Source of the DNA: Neobacillus mesonae | GTDB taxonomy: Bacteria > Bacillota > Bacilli > Paenibacillales > Paenibacillaceae | DNA: 64,000 nt | Assembly: GCA_023715865.1 (NCBI GenBank) | Contig: JAMBOW010000003.1 | Location: 62,001 to 126,000, forward strand | Reading direction: 5' to 3' | In this document: one piece after another, positions 45,212 to 55,110 of the stretch | Numbering within the stretch: position 1 is the stretch's first letter | How the letters are laid out: every line of letters begins with the position of its first letter | Made by a program: the position numbers and the translations under genes | The notes under the pieces: generated by a model | Seen by the model: the letters and a program-made list of their open reading frames with translations, nothing else | Databases searched by the model: none | What the model was told of the DNA's origin: nothing

Positions 45212-47641
45212 ATGAGTCAGTCTTCAGTAAACAGCGAGAAGCAGGCCACACTCCATATTACGGGAATGACCTGTGCCGCTTGCTCTGCACGCATCGAGAA
45301 AGGACTCTCTCGAATGGAGGGCGTGCACAAGGCGAATGTTAATCTTGCGCTCGAACAGGCTTCGGTCAGCTATGATCCGAACGTAATTCAGGTAATCACA
45401 CTAAGAGATAAAGTTGAATCGCTTGGGTACGGAACGGTAGTAGAGCGTGTGGATCTGGATATTACAGGAATGACCTGTGCGGCCTGCGCCACCCGGATCG
45501 AGAAAGGGCTTAGCCGGATGCCTGGAGTGGCAAAAGCAAATGTGAACCTGGCGCTTGAAACGGCACATGTTGAATATGATGCCAATGAAACAGCTCCCGA
45601 GGATTTCGTTCGCAAGGTGGAGCAGCTCGGATACGGCGCCCTGCTGCAGAAATCGAAGGAGGATCTTGCAGATATCAGGCAGAAGGAGCTTGACCGCAAA
45701 AAGTGGAAATGGATTATATCTGCAATCCTGTCGGTCCCTTTGTTATGGGCCATGGTAGGGCATTTCACCTTTACTTCCTGGATTTATGTGCCGTCCCTGT
45801 TTATGAATCCTTGGTTTCAGTTTGCACTGGCCACTCCTGTGCAGTTTATGATCGGATGGCAATTTTATAAAGGGGCTTACGCAGCTCTGCGCAGCAAGAG
45901 CGCAAACATGGATGTGCTCGTCGCTTTGGGAACGTCGGCTGCTTACTTCTATAGCTTATATCTGACGATAGACTGGACAGTAGAGGGCGGGCACCATGGG
46001 GCTGAGCTGTATTATGAGACAAGCGCAATCCTCATCACATTGGTGCTAGTTGGTAAGTGGTTCGAAAGTGTAGCCAAAGGGCGTTCCTCACAGGCGATCC
46101 GAAGTCTGATGGAGCTGGCACCGCGGACGGCGCTAGTCATTCGCGAAGGCCAAGAAATAAGCATCCCAGCTTCAGAGGTCATGGTATCGGATCTGTTCAT
46201 TGTAAAGCCAGGAGAAAAGTTCCCGGTAGACGGTATCGTTGAAAAAGGCATATCCTCCGTTGATGAATCCATGCTGAGCGGTGAAAGCCTGCCTGTAGAT
46301 AAACAAGCGGGAGATTCCGTGACTGGAGCTACGATCAACAAAAACGGCGTGCTTACCGTAAGAGCTACCCGGGTAGGCTCTGACACAGCGCTGGCGCAAA
46401 TCATCAAAGTAGTCGAAGAAGCACAAGGCTCGAAGGCGCCGATTCAGCGGATCGCTGACATTATTTCAGGCATCTTTGTCCCTATTGTTGTTGGTATTGC
46501 GGTAGTTACCTTCCTGATCTGGTTCTTCTTCGTGGAGCAGGGACAATTCGCAGCAGCACTAGAGAAGGCCATTGCTGTACTGGTCATCGCTTGTCCGTGT
46601 GCGCTGGGTCTTGCGACGCCGACCTCTATTATGGCAGGATCGGGAAGAGCAGCCGAGTACGGCATTCTATTCAAGGGAGGCGAGCATCTGGAACGTGCCC
46701 AGGAGATTCAGACCGTAGTGCTGGATAAAACGGGAACGGTAACGGAAGGCAAACCTCGGTTAACGGATGTTGTAACGGCGGAGGATGTCTCAGAAAGAGA
46801 GCTGCTATCCCTTGTGGGAGCGGCCGAAGCGGCTTCTGAGCACCCGCTTGCAGGAGCTATCGTCACCGGAATTGGTGAGCGCGGCATTGCTATTCTGGAG
46901 GCTGATCAATTTGAGAATGTTCCGGGTTATGGAGTAAAGGCAGGAGTACAAGGACACAAGCTGCTCATTGGTACTCGAAAATTGCTCACGACTCATGAAG
47001 TTGATATTACTGCTGCCGAGGAAGGAATGGAGCGGCTTGAAAGCTTCGGCAAAACCGCTATGCTGGTCGCTGTGGACGGCATCTGGTCGGGAACAATCGC
47101 AGTGGCCGATACGATCAAGGACACCTCCCGCGCTGCGGTGCAGAAGCTTAAGGCGATGGGGATCGAAGTTATTATGATCACTGGCGATAACCGGCGGACA
47201 GCAGAGGCGGTTGCCGCAGATGCAGGCATCGATCATGTTCTCGCTGAGGTGCTGCCGGAAGGTAAGGCCGAAGAGGTCAAGAAGCTTCAGGCTGCCGGCA
47301 AAAAAGTGGCGATGGTCGGAGATGGCATTAATGATGCACCTGCACTGGCAACGGCGGATACTGGAATGGCAATGGGTACAGGCACGGACGTTGCTATGGA
47401 AGCAGCAGATATAACTTTGATGCGCGGGGATTTGAACAGCATCCCGGATGCCATTCAAATGAGCCGCAGAACGATGGGGAATATTAAGCAGAACCTGTTC
47501 TGGGCACTTGGCTACAATGTCATCGGCATTCCCATCGCTGCTGCTGGATTTCTTGCACCTTGGCTGGCTGGAGCGGCTATGGCGCTCAGCTCGATCTCCG
47601 TTGTACTTAATGCCCTGCGGCTCCAACGGATCAAGTTATAA
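45212..47641 (+). CDS. copA: Copper-exporting P-type ATPase CopA
   Basis: P1B-type ATPase of 809 residues pumping Cu(I) out of the cell. Two N-terminal metal domains with GMTCAAC (Cys21/24 and Cys89/92), then membrane segments, actuator region (SGESLPVDK), transmembrane metal motif Cys461-Pro-Cys463, phosphorylation site DKTGT at Asp505, SEHPLAGA (HP motif) and [10 protein letters not shown] hinge. All essential residues are present. Own operator and ribosome site; bidirectional terminator follows. Confidence 0.97.
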   Translation: MSQSSVNSEKQATLHITGMTCAACSARIEKGLSRMEGVHKANVNLALEQASVSYDPNVIQVITLRDKVESLGYGTVVERVDLDITGMTCAACATRIEKGLSRMPGVAKANVNLALETAHVEYDANETAPEDFVRKVEQLGYGALLQKSKEDLADIRQKELDRKKWKWIISAILSVPLLWAMVGHFTFTSWIYVPSLFMNPWFQFALATPVQFMIGWQFYKGAYAALRSKSANMDVLVALGTSAAYFYSLYLTIDWTVEGGHHGAELYYETSAILITLVLVGKWFESVAKGRSSQAIRSLMELAPRTALVIREGQEISIPASEVMVSDLFIVKPGEKFPVDGIVEKGISSVDESMLSGESLPVDKQAGDSVTGATINKNGVLTVRATRVGSDTALAQIIKVVEEAQGSKAPIQRIADIISGIFVPIVVGIAVVTFLIWFFFVEQGQFAAALEKAIAVLVIACPCALGLATPTSIMAGSGRAAEYGILFKGGEHLERAQEIQTVVLDKTGTVTEGKPRLTDVVTAEDVSERELLSLVGAAEAASEHPLAGAIVTGIGERGIAILEADQFENVPGYGVKAGVQGHKLLIGTRKLLTTHEVDITAAEEGMERLESFGKTAMLVAVDGIWSGTIAVADTIKDTSRAAVQKLKAMGIEVIMITGDNRRTAEAVAADAGIDHVLAEVLPEGKAEEVKKLQAAGKKVAMVGDGINDAPALATADTGMAMGTGTDVAMEAADITLMRGDLNSIPDAIQMSRRTMGNIKQNLFWALGYNVIGIPIAAAGFLAPWLAGAAMALSSISVVLNALRLQRIKL

Positions 47642-47684
47642 AAGAATTCAAGAGTGTGCATGGATAAGGAATTTAAATATGGAG

Positions 47685-47722
47685 AAAAAAGACCATCTGA
47701 AGTGGATCAGATGGTCTTTTTT
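47685..47722 (+). terminator. Terminator after copA, bidirectional
   Basis: AAAAAAGACCATCTGA pairs with TCAGATGGTCTTTTTT around AGTGGA. It separates copA from the convergent anti-sigma gene. Confidence 0.92.
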
Positions 47723-47758
47723 AGTGGAAGTAGATATCAGGCTTCTATAGCTCTTATA

Positions 47759-48712
47759 TTAATGATTGTCCAGCTTCTTTACTGCTGCTGCAACTAAGTT
47801 TTTAAACTCCAAGGTGTCCATATCTGTAATAAACCTCGGCGTTTTGTTCTCCTGCTCTATTTGCTGAAGCTCCTCTGTCCCTATGTTTTCACCAATCGAA
47901 GATACTTTGCCGCCCTGAATGATATAACTTCCCTGGTAACCCCCTGCAATATAGTAAAGGTCTGAATCCTCATCTTTCTTCAGAAAAAGAATGGCACGGT
48001 CTCCGGTTGAAAGCGGTGGATGATAAGTGTCTTCTACCTGCGTATTCTCTTGATCTTGAACCGCGTTATAGCTCAATGTAATCTCATCTGGAGTGATGTC
48101 ACTAGGTTTTGAATAGAGGACATCCTCCACCTTTAATTTTAGATTAGCTGTTGAAGAAGGAGTGCCGGTAACCTCAACCTCGGCAGCCAAGACAGAGTCG
48201 GCAATAAGATCCTTAATACTGGAATAGGAGTAGGCAAGGCTCTCGGAGCTGGCAGAGCTTTGCGGAATCACGGACATTTCGTTTGAAATGTCTTCTGTCT
48301 CGCTTTCGCTGTATTCTTTGCTATCATTTGCAGCCGACTCTTCTGTAGCCTGAGAATACCGGGCCGTTACATCGGCATCGGTGCTGCTTGTCTTCTGACT
48401 TGCAGCTGTATTCGAGCCAGCATCCATCGACTCGGCTTCGCTGGTTTCGGCAGCCTGCTCCGCCGTGATAGCCATATTTTCAGTATCTAAACTGCCCGGA
48501 ACAAGCCACCATGCACAGGCGAGAACCGCTCCGCTGATGCTGCAGGCCAGCAATATGCGCTTCACTCCCTGAAATCGGGGCTTTTGCTGTGTATGAGAGG
48601 TTAGGTTTTGTACAGTTTGGATGACTCGCTGTTTCTGCTCCTCTGTAAAAGGTTCTTCAGTGAAAGGACCTTTCTTCAATCGCTCCTGCCAGTCTTCATG
48701 ATGATCGGTCAT
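47759..48712 (-). CDS. Membrane anti-sigma factor-like protein
   Basis: Probable anti-sigma factor of 317 residues. Cytoplasmic N-terminal part of about 50 residues, one membrane segment (RILLACSISGAVLACAWWLV, about 52-71), an Ala/Glu/Ser-rich linker, then an extracellular domain (about 175-300) with no recognised family. Its ATG overlaps the stop of the ECF sigma gene (ATGA), the usual arrangement for sigma/anti-sigma pairs. No zinc motif (HxxxCxxC) is seen in the N-terminal part. Confidence 0.75.
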   Translation of the reverse strand: MTDHHEDWQERLKKGPFTEEPFTEEQKQRVIQTVQNLTSHTQQKPRFQGVKRILLACSISGAVLACAWWLVPGSLDTENMAITAEQAAETSEAESMDAGSNTAASQKTSSTDADVTARYSQATEESAANDSKEYSESETEDISNEMSVIPQSSASSESLAYSYSSIKDLIADSVLAAEVEVTGTPSSTANLKLKVEDVLYSKPSDITPDEITLSYNAVQDQENTQVEDTYHPPLSTGDRAILFLKKDEDSDLYYIAGGYQGSYIIQGGKVSSIGENIGTEELQQIEQENKTPRFITDMDTLEFKNLVAAAVKKLDNH

Positions 48713-49257
48713 GCTTCGAGCCTCCTTAGTTCTTTTTGCACCTTTTCCTTCGCTCGAGCCAGCCTGGATTTAATGGTGCCTTCTGCGGTGTTTAAGAGCT
48801 CTGCGATCTCTTTGATTTTCATTTCGTATTTTAGAGACAGCACGAGCACCTCCCTGAATTTGTCCGGCAGCTCCATAATGATCTCCCATATGTCATCTGC
48901 ATACTGCTGCTCCATGACCTCTGCTTCTGCGGAAGGAGAGGTGCTTGTACTGAGCTTTGCCGCACTGCTGCCTGCCACAGGATAATCCAAAGAAGAGACA
49001 CGTCCTCCAAGAAGACCCTGCCGAAAAAAACGTGATCTTCGATACGAGAAGGCCGTATTTCTTGTAATGGTAATCAGCCATGTTTTAATAGAGGCATCTC
49101 CGCGGAACGTGTGCATAGCCTGATAGACCTTGATAAACACCTCCTGAGAGATATCATCCGCGTGATCCCGGTTTTTCGTTAAAAAATATGCGTAATTCCA
49201 CACATCGCTGCCATACTCGTCCATGAGTTTATATAAAGTTTGATGATCTGAGTCCAA
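48709..49257 (-). CDS. ECF-type RNA polymerase sigma factor
   Basis: Alternative sigma factor of 182 residues. Region 2 (DEYGSDVWNYAYFLTKN, ADDISQEVFIKVYQ) and region 4 (PDKFREVLVLSLKYEMKIKEI, GTIKSRLARAKEKVQ) are clear. I chose TTG at 49257 because AGAGAGGTGA lies directly upstream; the ATG at 49278 falls inside the predicted -10 of its own promoter and would not be transcribed. Partner anti-sigma gene follows with overlap. Likely autoregulated. Confidence 0.88.
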   Translation of the reverse strand: MDSDHQTLYKLMDEYGSDVWNYAYFLTKNRDHADDISQEVFIKVYQAMHTFRGDASIKTWLITITRNTAFSYRRSRFFRQGLLGGRVSSLDYPVAGSSAAKLSTSTSPSAEAEVMEQQYADDIWEIIMELPDKFREVLVLSLKYEMKIKEIAELLNTAEGTIKSRLARAKEKVQKELRRLEA

Positions 49258-49277
49258 GTGCGTCACCTCTCTATTCA

Positions 49278-49306
49278 TTAGACTAGGGAAAAGGAGGAAT
49301 TGTTCC
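49278..49306 (-). promoter_or_regulatory. Likely ECF-sigma-dependent autoregulatory promoter
   Basis: On the minus strand GGAACA (49306-49301), 17 bases, GTCTAA (49283-49278), the general ECF pattern GGAAC...GTCTAA. It would start transcription about 14 bases before the TTG start of the sigma gene. Confidence 0.55.
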
Positions 49307-49331
49307 TTTGCGCTCGTATTTGTCTTCTTTG

Positions 49332-49392
49332 CTCGGTTTGTTTTGAATGCGGATGTATAGCTCTGATGTAAACGGCTATCAAAACTAAAAAG
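49332..49392 (+). repeat. Hairpin repeat, copy A
   Basis: Begins GCTCGGTTTG. The stem TTTGTTTTGA (49337-49346) pairs with TCAAAACTAAA (49379-49389, one bulge); the loop carries GGATGTATAGCTCTGA. Related to copies at 49512 and 49651. Confidence 0.6.
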
Positions 49393-49450
49393 TTGCTTTT
49401 TAACGCAAAATAACTAGTAGTGATATATCGGAAGTATCGTGAGCGACATA

Positions 49451-49498
49451 GCACGCTCTACTGTGCGCTCGATTGCGCGCTCTGTTGTGCCGCTCACA
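49451..49498 (+). repeat. Short tandem repeat, about four units of 12 bases
   Basis: GCTC recurs at 49455, 49467, 49479 and 49492 within similar units (GCGCTCGATT, GCGCTCTGTT). The period is 12-13 bases. Lies between hairpin copies A and M. Confidence 0.5.
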
Positions 49499-49511
49499 TT
49501 TTGCCTCCCTC

Positions 49512-49575
49512 GCTCCGGTTGCTTTCCATGCGGTGAATCTCTTTGTTGTCTATTCAGGGCATGGAAAGCAAAAGT
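49512..49575 (+). repeat. Hairpin repeat, copy M
   Basis: Begins GCTCCGGTTG. TTGCTTTCCATGC (49519-49531) pairs perfectly with GCATGGAAAGCAA (49559-49571). Its loop GGTGAATCTCTTTG resembles the loops of copies A and B although the stem sequence differs, with matching changes on both arms. Confidence 0.65.
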
Positions 49576-49650
49576 CGCTCCGTATGCAAAATGATCGCTG
49601 GGTTAGGTTGGCGCTTCCTCACGTGAAACAAAGGCGGATTTTGCATCTCG

Positions 49651-49714
49651 CTCTGTTTTGTTTTGAATGTAGGTGTATTTCTCTGAAGCATTCACAGCTT
49701 CAAAACAAAAATCG
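49651..49714 (+). repeat. Hairpin repeat, copy B
   Basis: Begins CTCTGTTTTG. TTTTGTTTTGAA (49656-49667) pairs perfectly with TTCAAAACAAAA (49699-49710). Loop AGGTGTATTTCTCTGA is close to copy A. Confidence 0.65.
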
Positions 49715-50019
49715 TCAAGTCACAAAAACTCGCGGGTGCATATCGGGTGGCGGCTTGCTTTGCATGAGCCGCCGCCCAAAGGAAAGTTTGTTAACCGCTA
49801 GGACATTAAAAAAACTACAAAAGAGAAAAGTCTCTTAAACCTTCGGTTGTGCTCTGGCTCTGTTCAAAGAGGCAGTGGAATGATTATCGAGGGAGGGATT
49901 AATAATATAAACGTTCATGATCAAGAGCGGTGCAAATGAGTAAACATATGTAATTTAATTTTAATATGAAAAAAGGGGTAAAAATATAGGAAGATACATG
50001 AAGAAGGGAGCATTATTTC

Positions 50020-50406
50020 ATGAAACGGCAAAGATTATGGCCAGCCTTAATCATGCTTACGATAAGTTTAATGCTGACCGCCTGCTCGCAAGCAGCGGAA
50101 GCACCATTTGATGAGAGCCTAAAACAAAGTGAAGAGGTGCTGATCAAAAAAGGAGAGGTCTCAAAAACAATAACCGACTCCAGTCAAATCTCTGAACTTG
50201 TCGATATCCTCAATCAAGGGAAATCGACCAAGGTGCCGGAGCAGGCGAGCGAGGTTAATCCGGAGATGGCCCAGAACGTAACGCTGATCCACTTCCCGAA
50301 TGCAGACTTGGTCTATATCGGTGAAGGGTATTTGCTGAATGGGCTTGATGGCAAGTACTATGAGGTTCCGCAGGAGATCGAGAAGTATATCACGGTTACA
50401 CAGTAA
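50020..50406 (+). CDS. Small lipoprotein
   Basis: Predicted lipoprotein of 128 residues. Signal peptide with lipobox LTAC near residue 22. The mature part (SEEVLIKKGEVSKTITDSSQ, NVTLIHFPNADLVYIGEGY) has no recognised family; it looks like a small beta-rich domain. GAAGGGAG precedes the ATG. Single gene. Confidence 0.8.
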   Translation: MKRQRLWPALIMLTISLMLTACSQAAEAPFDESLKQSEEVLIKKGEVSKTITDSSQISELVDILNQGKSTKVPEQASEVNPEMAQNVTLIHFPNADLVYIGEGYLLNGLDGKYYEVPQEIEKYITVTQ

Positions 50407-50542
50407 ATTTTTCAGTTATTTGCATATGGATATGCTTATTCGAAGCGGTAAGCGGCCTTCGCCTTGAAACGTATGGCATGAAGGAGTAGACTTAAGGCGT
50501 ATTTGTCTCAAATTCCATTTAGTGAACGGAGTGAAGGAAGTC

Positions 50543-51286
50543 ATGAATGATACGATCAATCTCTTAATGAATCATCGTTCGATACGAAAATATAAAAATG
50601 AACCTGTAACCGACGAGCAGCTGAACACCATCGTTGCTGCGGCTCAAATGGCTTCTTCATCAAGCAATGTGCAGGCTTACAGCGTTATCGCTGTAACGGA
50701 TTCGGAATTGAAGAGTGAGCTGGCCGCTCTTGCCGGTAATCAAGCCTATATCAATGAGTGCCCGGTCTTTCTTGTCTGGTGCGCAGATTTGTTCCGCCTT
50801 CGTGAAACAGCGGCTGTGCATGCAGCAGGCGAAGAGACGTATGAGGATACAACGGAAAATTTCACGGTTGCTACCATTGATGCAGCCTTGGCATCCCAAA
50901 ATGCAGCAATTGCTGCAGAATCCATGGGACTTGGCATCGTATATATCGGAGGAATCCGTAATAAAATCGCTGAGGTTTCCGAACGCCTTGGTCTTCCGGA
51001 ATTCGTCTATCCGGTCTTCGGCATGTGCGTAGGCGTTCCAGATCAAGAGCCGCTGCTCCGGCCGCGTCTGCCGCAGCCAGCAGTGCTGCACAAGAACGGC
51101 TACAATCGGGAAGAGACGCTTGAACAGGTCAAAGCTTATGACGAGACACTTTCAGCTTATATGCGCGACCGTTCCGGAGGAGCACAGACCGCTACTTGGT
51201 CGGAAATGATGACCAAACGTCTGACTCAGCCTGCACGTCTTCAGCTGAAAGGCTTTCTTGAAAGTAAAGGCTTCATGAAGCGATAA
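50543..51286 (+). CDS. NADPH-dependent FMN nitroreductase (NfrA/NfsA type)
   Basis: Flavin oxidoreductase of 247 residues reducing nitro compounds, quinones or free flavin in the cytoplasm. Signature HRSIRKYKNEPVTDEQL near the N-terminus, SSSSNVQAYSVIAV, and GLGIVYIGGIRN are typical of the NfrA1 branch. ATG at 50543 has GGAGTGAAGGAAG upstream; GTG at 50522 has no site. Physiological substrate unknown. Hairpin terminator follows. Confidence 0.9.
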   Translation: MNDTINLLMNHRSIRKYKNEPVTDEQLNTIVAAAQMASSSSNVQAYSVIAVTDSELKSELAALAGNQAYINECPVFLVWCADLFRLRETAAVHAAGEETYEDTTENFTVATIDAALASQNAAIAAESMGLGIVYIGGIRNKIAEVSERLGLPEFVYPVFGMCVGVPDQEPLLRPRLPQPAVLHKNGYNREETLEQVKAYDETLSAYMRDRSGGAQTATWSEMMTKRLTQPARLQLKGFLESKGFMKR

Positions 51287-51313
51287 GCTCGGCTCACATC
51301 GGAAAATTTGAAG

Positions 51314-51352
51314 AAGACACCGCCTCTTTGATAAGGGGTGGTGTCTTTGTTT
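51314..51352 (+). terminator. Terminator after the nitroreductase gene
   Basis: AAGACACCGCCTCTT pairs with AAGGGGTGGTGTCTT around TGAT (some G-U pairs), followed by TGTTTG. Confidence 0.8.
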
Positions 51353-51384
51353 GCATCATGATAAGCAGTGTGTATCAAAGCAAC

Positions 51385-52299
51385 CTATTTGTGGAATCTG
51401 CCGCGGAACTGGCTTGGAGATTCACCAGTCCAGCGTTTATACTGCCTGCTGAAATGGGCGATATTTTTATAGCCCAGCCTTGAGGAAATTTCCTCGATAG
51501 AGGTCTCAGGATCCATGAGCAGCAGCTTGGCCTTTTTGAGCATCAGCATAGACATGTACTGTCTCGGCGATAAGCCGAATGCACGGGTAAACATGCGATT
51601 GACTGAAGATGTGCTGTAACCGACGTCCTGTGCTATGGACTCAATCGTTTCATGGGTACGAATTTCTCCTTCCTCACTTTCCATGTCCCCAACGATCTGC
51701 TCCAGCCTGGAGGCAACATAGGAAGCGGTAGGGGAGATTTGCGACGAGGTACCGTGACCTTCTTGGGACAGGACATGGCTGAGTGTTCCGAACAGCTCGA
51801 ACAAGGCGGAGAGGATGATCATGCGGGACTGAACGCTCACCCCTGCTTCCTCCAGCGTAAGCATAATCAGTTTGTCCAGCGCGGGACGAATCGCGTTGCT
51901 AAGCTCGCTGTCTGAGGCGAAGAAAGGAATAACTCTGGCACATAGCAGCTCTCTAAAATCCGGTTCATCCACATCAAAATGAATGCAGTAATAAGTCATG
52001 CCTCGTTGAGCGGCTGCATAGCTTTCATGTTCCTCTCCAGGGATAAGGAGCAGCAGGTCGCCAGGCTGTTGTGTAAAAGGCTGCCCATTCACTTTCATGT
52101 CTTGAGTACCGGATAAAACAAGGTTCACCTCGAAGAAGGGATGGGAGTGAACAGGATAGCTCCAATGTTGATCTACGGTGCGGTAATGGGCAGCAAACAC
52201 ACGGAAGGTTGAATTCATATCAGGCAGCATAAATTCAGTTCCCTTATATTCTTCTTTATGTCCTCTATGATCTCTTATCACATTTTCTCTACGTTCCAT
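51385..52299 (-). CDS. AraC-family regulator with cupin sensor domain
   Basis: Transcription factor of 304 residues. N-terminal cupin-like sugar sensor (about 35-130; HSHPFFEVNLVLSG, PGDLLLLIPGEEHE) and C-terminal double HTH (about 200-300; IESIAQDVGYSTSSVNRMF, IEEISSRLGYKNIAHFSRQYK). ATG at 52299 has GGAAGGTG upstream; the TTG 18 bases earlier overlaps it. Divergent from the GH43 xylosidase gene, so it probably activates that gene in response to a xylose-type sugar (inference). Confidence 0.9.
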   Translation of the reverse strand: MERRENVIRDHRGHKEEYKGTEFMLPDMNSTFRVFAAHYRTVDQHWSYPVHSHPFFEVNLVLSGTQDMKVNGQPFTQQPGDLLLLIPGEEHESYAAAQRGMTYYCIHFDVDEPDFRELLCARVIPFFASDSELSNAIRPALDKLIMLTLEEAGVSVQSRMIILSALFELFGTLSHVLSQEGHGTSSQISPTASYVASRLEQIVGDMESEEGEIRTHETIESIAQDVGYSTSSVNRMFTRAFGLSPRQYMSMLMLKKAKLLLMDPETSIEEISSRLGYKNIAHFSRQYKRWTGESPSQFRGRFHK

Positions 52300-52499
52300 G
52301 ATGGATGCACCTTCCAATAGGTCAGCAAACTTTGCTTGATTTGGGTAAATAGTGACTTCTTATGGATATGGGTAAGTATAAATAACCTTGCTATGATTAC
52401 AGTATACTACTAAATTCACACGGATTGCTGCCTGTTGAAGAAGAAGGGTAAATAGAGTGCAAGCAAACAGGGTTATCCGTAATGCAAAGGAGCAAACTG

Positions 52500-54113
52500 A
52501 TGGCTATTATTCAGAATCCGATCTTGACGGGATTTAATCCGGATCCAAGCATTTGCCGTGCCGGAGAAGACTACTATATTGCAGTATCGACTTTTGAATG
52601 GTTTCCAGGCGTAGGAATCTATCATTCAAAAGACCTGAAGAACTGGAGGCTCGTATCAAGGCCTTTAAATCGTCTAAGTCAGCTGAATATGATGGGAAAT
52701 CCCGATTCAGGAGGCATTTGGGCCCCTGCATTGTCTTACAGTGACGGGAAGTTCTGGCTTATTTACACGGATGTTAAAGTGACGGAGGGACAGTGGAAAG
52801 ATTCCCATAACTACTTGGTTACTTGTGACACCATTGATGGAGAATGGTCTGAACCGATTTATTTGAACAGCTCAGGCTTTGATCCGTCCCTGTTCCATGA
52901 CGAGGATGGCAGGAAGTACCTTGTCAATATGGTTTGGGATCAGCGTGTTGGGAATCATCCTTTCTACGGTATTGCTCTGCAGGAATTCGACCCGGTACAG
53001 CAGAAGCTGGTGGGCAAAGCAGAGATTATCTTTAAAGGAACGGATATTAAGCTGACAGAAGCTCCGCATTTGTACAAAATTGACGGTGTTTACTTCTTGC
53101 TCACGGCGGAAGGCGGAACGAAGTATGATCATTGCTCCACGCTTGCCCGTTCCAAGGATCTGCGCGGACCTTATGAAGTGCATCCGGAGAATCCGCTCAT
53201 TTCTTCCTTTGCTCATCCGCGGAATCCGCTGCAAAAGGCAGGGCACTCTTCCATCGTGCACACGCATACCGACGAGTGGTTCCTTGTTCATTTGACCGGA
53301 AGACCTCTTTCGAGAGAAGGACATCCGCTGCTTGATCCGAGAGGATACTGCCCGCTCGGCCGTGAAACAGCGATTCAACGCCTTGAATGGAGAGACGGAT
53401 GGCCTTATGTGGTCGGCGGCAATCAGCCTTCCCTTCAGATCGAAGGTCCGAATATGGCAGAGGTCAAATGGGAGCCGGACTTCCCGGAAAAAGACGATTT
53501 TGACAGCGAAGAGCTGAATCTGCATTTCCAAAGCCTGCGTATTCCGCTTGGCAGCTCGGTCCTCTCATTGACGGATCGCCCTGGGCATCTGAGATTGTAC
53601 GGCAAAGAGTCCTTCTCGTCCAAGTTTACGCAAGCCTTTATCGCAAGACGCTGGCAGCACTTCCGCTTTACAGCAGAGACGAAGGTTGCGTTTAACCCGA
53701 CGACATTCCAGCAATCAGCAGGACTTGCAAACTACTACAATACCCAGAACTGGACCTCCTGCCAAATTACTTGGAATGAGGAGAAGGGAAGGGTGCTGGA
53801 GCTTGCAGTATGTGATAACTTCACGTTCTCCCAGCCTTTGCAGGGACAGGAGATTGTTATCCCGGCTGAAGCAGAGGACGTATATCTGCGTGTAGATGTG
53901 AAATACGACATTTATGAGTATTCCTATTCTTGGGATGGGCAGAATTGGGCGACTATTCCAGTGCAGTTCCAATCTCACAAGCTGTCGGATGATTACATTC
54001 AAGGCGGCGGCTTCTTCACCGGGGCATTTGTGGGTATGCGTTCTCAAGATACATCGGGTCAAAGCCTGCCTGCTGATTTTGATTACTTCATCTATAAGAG
54101 TAACGAAGCATAA
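52500..54113 (+). CDS. xynB: Beta-xylosidase, GH43 family
   Basis: Releases xylose (and possibly arabinose) from short xylan oligomers; cytoplasmic, no signal peptide. 537 residues: five-bladed propeller with the Asp in GFNPDPSIC near residue 14, the second Asp in [13 protein letters not shown], and the catalytic Glu in [10 protein letters not shown]; a C-terminal beta-sandwich domain (about 325-535) completes the XynB shape. ATG at 52500 has AAAGGAGC upstream, better than ATG 52482. Controlled by the divergent AraC gene. Confidence 0.93.
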   Translation: MAIIQNPILTGFNPDPSICRAGEDYYIAVSTFEWFPGVGIYHSKDLKNWRLVSRPLNRLSQLNMMGNPDSGGIWAPALSYSDGKFWLIYTDVKVTEGQWKDSHNYLVTCDTIDGEWSEPIYLNSSGFDPSLFHDEDGRKYLVNMVWDQRVGNHPFYGIALQEFDPVQQKLVGKAEIIFKGTDIKLTEAPHLYKIDGVYFLLTAEGGTKYDHCSTLARSKDLRGPYEVHPENPLISSFAHPRNPLQKAGHSSIVHTHTDEWFLVHLTGRPLSREGHPLLDPRGYCPLGRETAIQRLEWRDGWPYVVGGNQPSLQIEGPNMAEVKWEPDFPEKDDFDSEELNLHFQSLRIPLGSSVLSLTDRPGHLRLYGKESFSSKFTQAFIARRWQHFRFTAETKVAFNPTTFQQSAGLANYYNTQNWTSCQITWNEEKGRVLELAVCDNFTFSQPLQGQEIVIPAEAEDVYLRVDVKYDIYEYSYSWDGQNWATIPVQFQSHKLSDDYIQGGGFFTGAFVGMRSQDTSGQSLPADFDYFIYKSNEA

Positions 54114-54129
54114 TCTAAGCATTTGTTAA

Positions 54130-54190
54130 AAAAGCTCCGAGCCTCTGTGCAAAGGATTAATCCTGCGCATGGGGCTCGGAGCTTCTTATA
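54130..54190. terminator. Bidirectional terminator
   Basis: AAGCTCCGAGCC (54132-54143) pairs with GGCTCGGAGCTT (54173-54184), with an inner AGGATTAATCCT palindrome. It lies between convergent xynB and the sugar ABC operon. Confidence 0.88.
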
Positions 54191-54217
54191 TTAATCACAC
54201 AGACAGTCTATTCTAGA

Positions 54218-55096
54218 TCAGCCTTTTACGGCTCCGGCTGCCATTCCCTCAACAATCCGTTCGCTGAGGAACATGTAGGCAACGAGAATCGGCAGAATAC
54301 TGATCATTAGCGTTGCACCGATGGCACCCCAGTCGGTTGTGTATTGGCCGATAAAGTTCTGGACGCCAACGGTCAATGTTTTATATTGATCGGAGCTGAT
54401 AAATGTATTTACGAAGATGAATTCATTCCAGTTATAAATCATGTTGATGATTCCTGTTGTAGCAATGACTGAGCTTGTCATTGGAAGAACGATGCGGAAA
54501 AACATCCGGTTAACGCTGCAGCCGTCGATCACGGCTGCTTCTTCGACCTCTTTAGGAAGCGCATAGTAGAAGCCCAGCAGAATCATAATCGTAATCGGCA
54601 TATTAAATGCGACGTAGGAGAGCACCAGCGAAAGCGGATGATCCGTCAGCCCGATCTTGTTAAACATACTGAACAACGGAATTAATGTGGAATGGACAGG
54701 AATCATCATCGCGACCATAAACAGGCCGAGGACAAGAGAGCTGCCTTTCCATTTCATCCGGGTGATGGCAAAGGTCACAAGGCTCCCAAGCACCACGGTG
54801 ATTACTGTTGCTGCCACGGTGATCCATACACTGTTAAAAAAGTAAACATCGATATTGCCTGAGTTCCATACCTTTGCATAGTTTTCCCACTTGGGATTTG
54901 CCGGCAGGGACAGCGGAGGCAGGTTAAATACCTCTTGGTTATTTTTGAGCGAGAAGAGCAGCAGCCATACAAGCGGAAACAGCTGAAATGCTGCAACCCC
55001 GATCAATATAATGTATAGAAGCGAGTATCCGGTTTTTTTCAATATACTGGAGCTGGATTTAGCAGATCCGCCAAGCTGGGCAGTACTATCCATCAT
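54218..55096 (-). CDS. Carbohydrate ABC transporter permease (MalG family)
   Basis: Membrane subunit of 292 residues, six hydrophobic segments, EAA loop EEAAVIDGCSVNRMFFRIVLPM at about 196-217, and the family's short C-terminal tail. AAGGAGG precedes the ATG. Last gene of a binding protein, permease, permease operon. No ATPase gene is present; as in many Bacillota the sugar importers probably share a MsmX-type ATPase encoded elsewhere. Confidence 0.92.
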   Translation of the reverse strand: MMDSTAQLGGSAKSSSSILKKTGYSLLYIILIGVAAFQLFPLVWLLLFSLKNNQEVFNLPPLSLPANPKWENYAKVWNSGNIDVYFFNSVWITVAATVITVVLGSLVTFAITRMKWKGSSLVLGLFMVAMMIPVHSTLIPLFSMFNKIGLTDHPLSLVLSYVAFNMPITIMILLGFYYALPKEVEEAAVIDGCSVNRMFFRIVLPMTSSVIATTGIINMIYNWNEFIFVNTFISSDQYKTLTVGVQNFIGQYTTDWGAIGATLMISILPILVAYMFLSERIVEGMAAGAVKG

Positions 55097-55110
55097 GATG
55101 CGTTACCTCC

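Larger units (their letters stand above)
49307..50019. other. Gene-free region with repeats and hairpins
   Basis: About 710 bases without a credible gene. It contains a short GCTC repeat, three related hairpins and a fourth unrelated one (GGGTGGCGGCT 49745-49755 with AGCCGCCGCCC 49767-49777). A plus-strand open frame at 49473-49838 runs through these but has no ribosome site and no protein-like composition. The promoter of the following lipoprotein probably lies in the AT-rich last 100 bases. Confidence 0.6.

Noticed and set aside
49473..49838. Open frame of 121 codons in the gene-free region
   Set aside because: No ribosome site, runs through three hairpins and the GCTC repeat, composition rich in Arg/Ser/Cys with no domain-like pattern.
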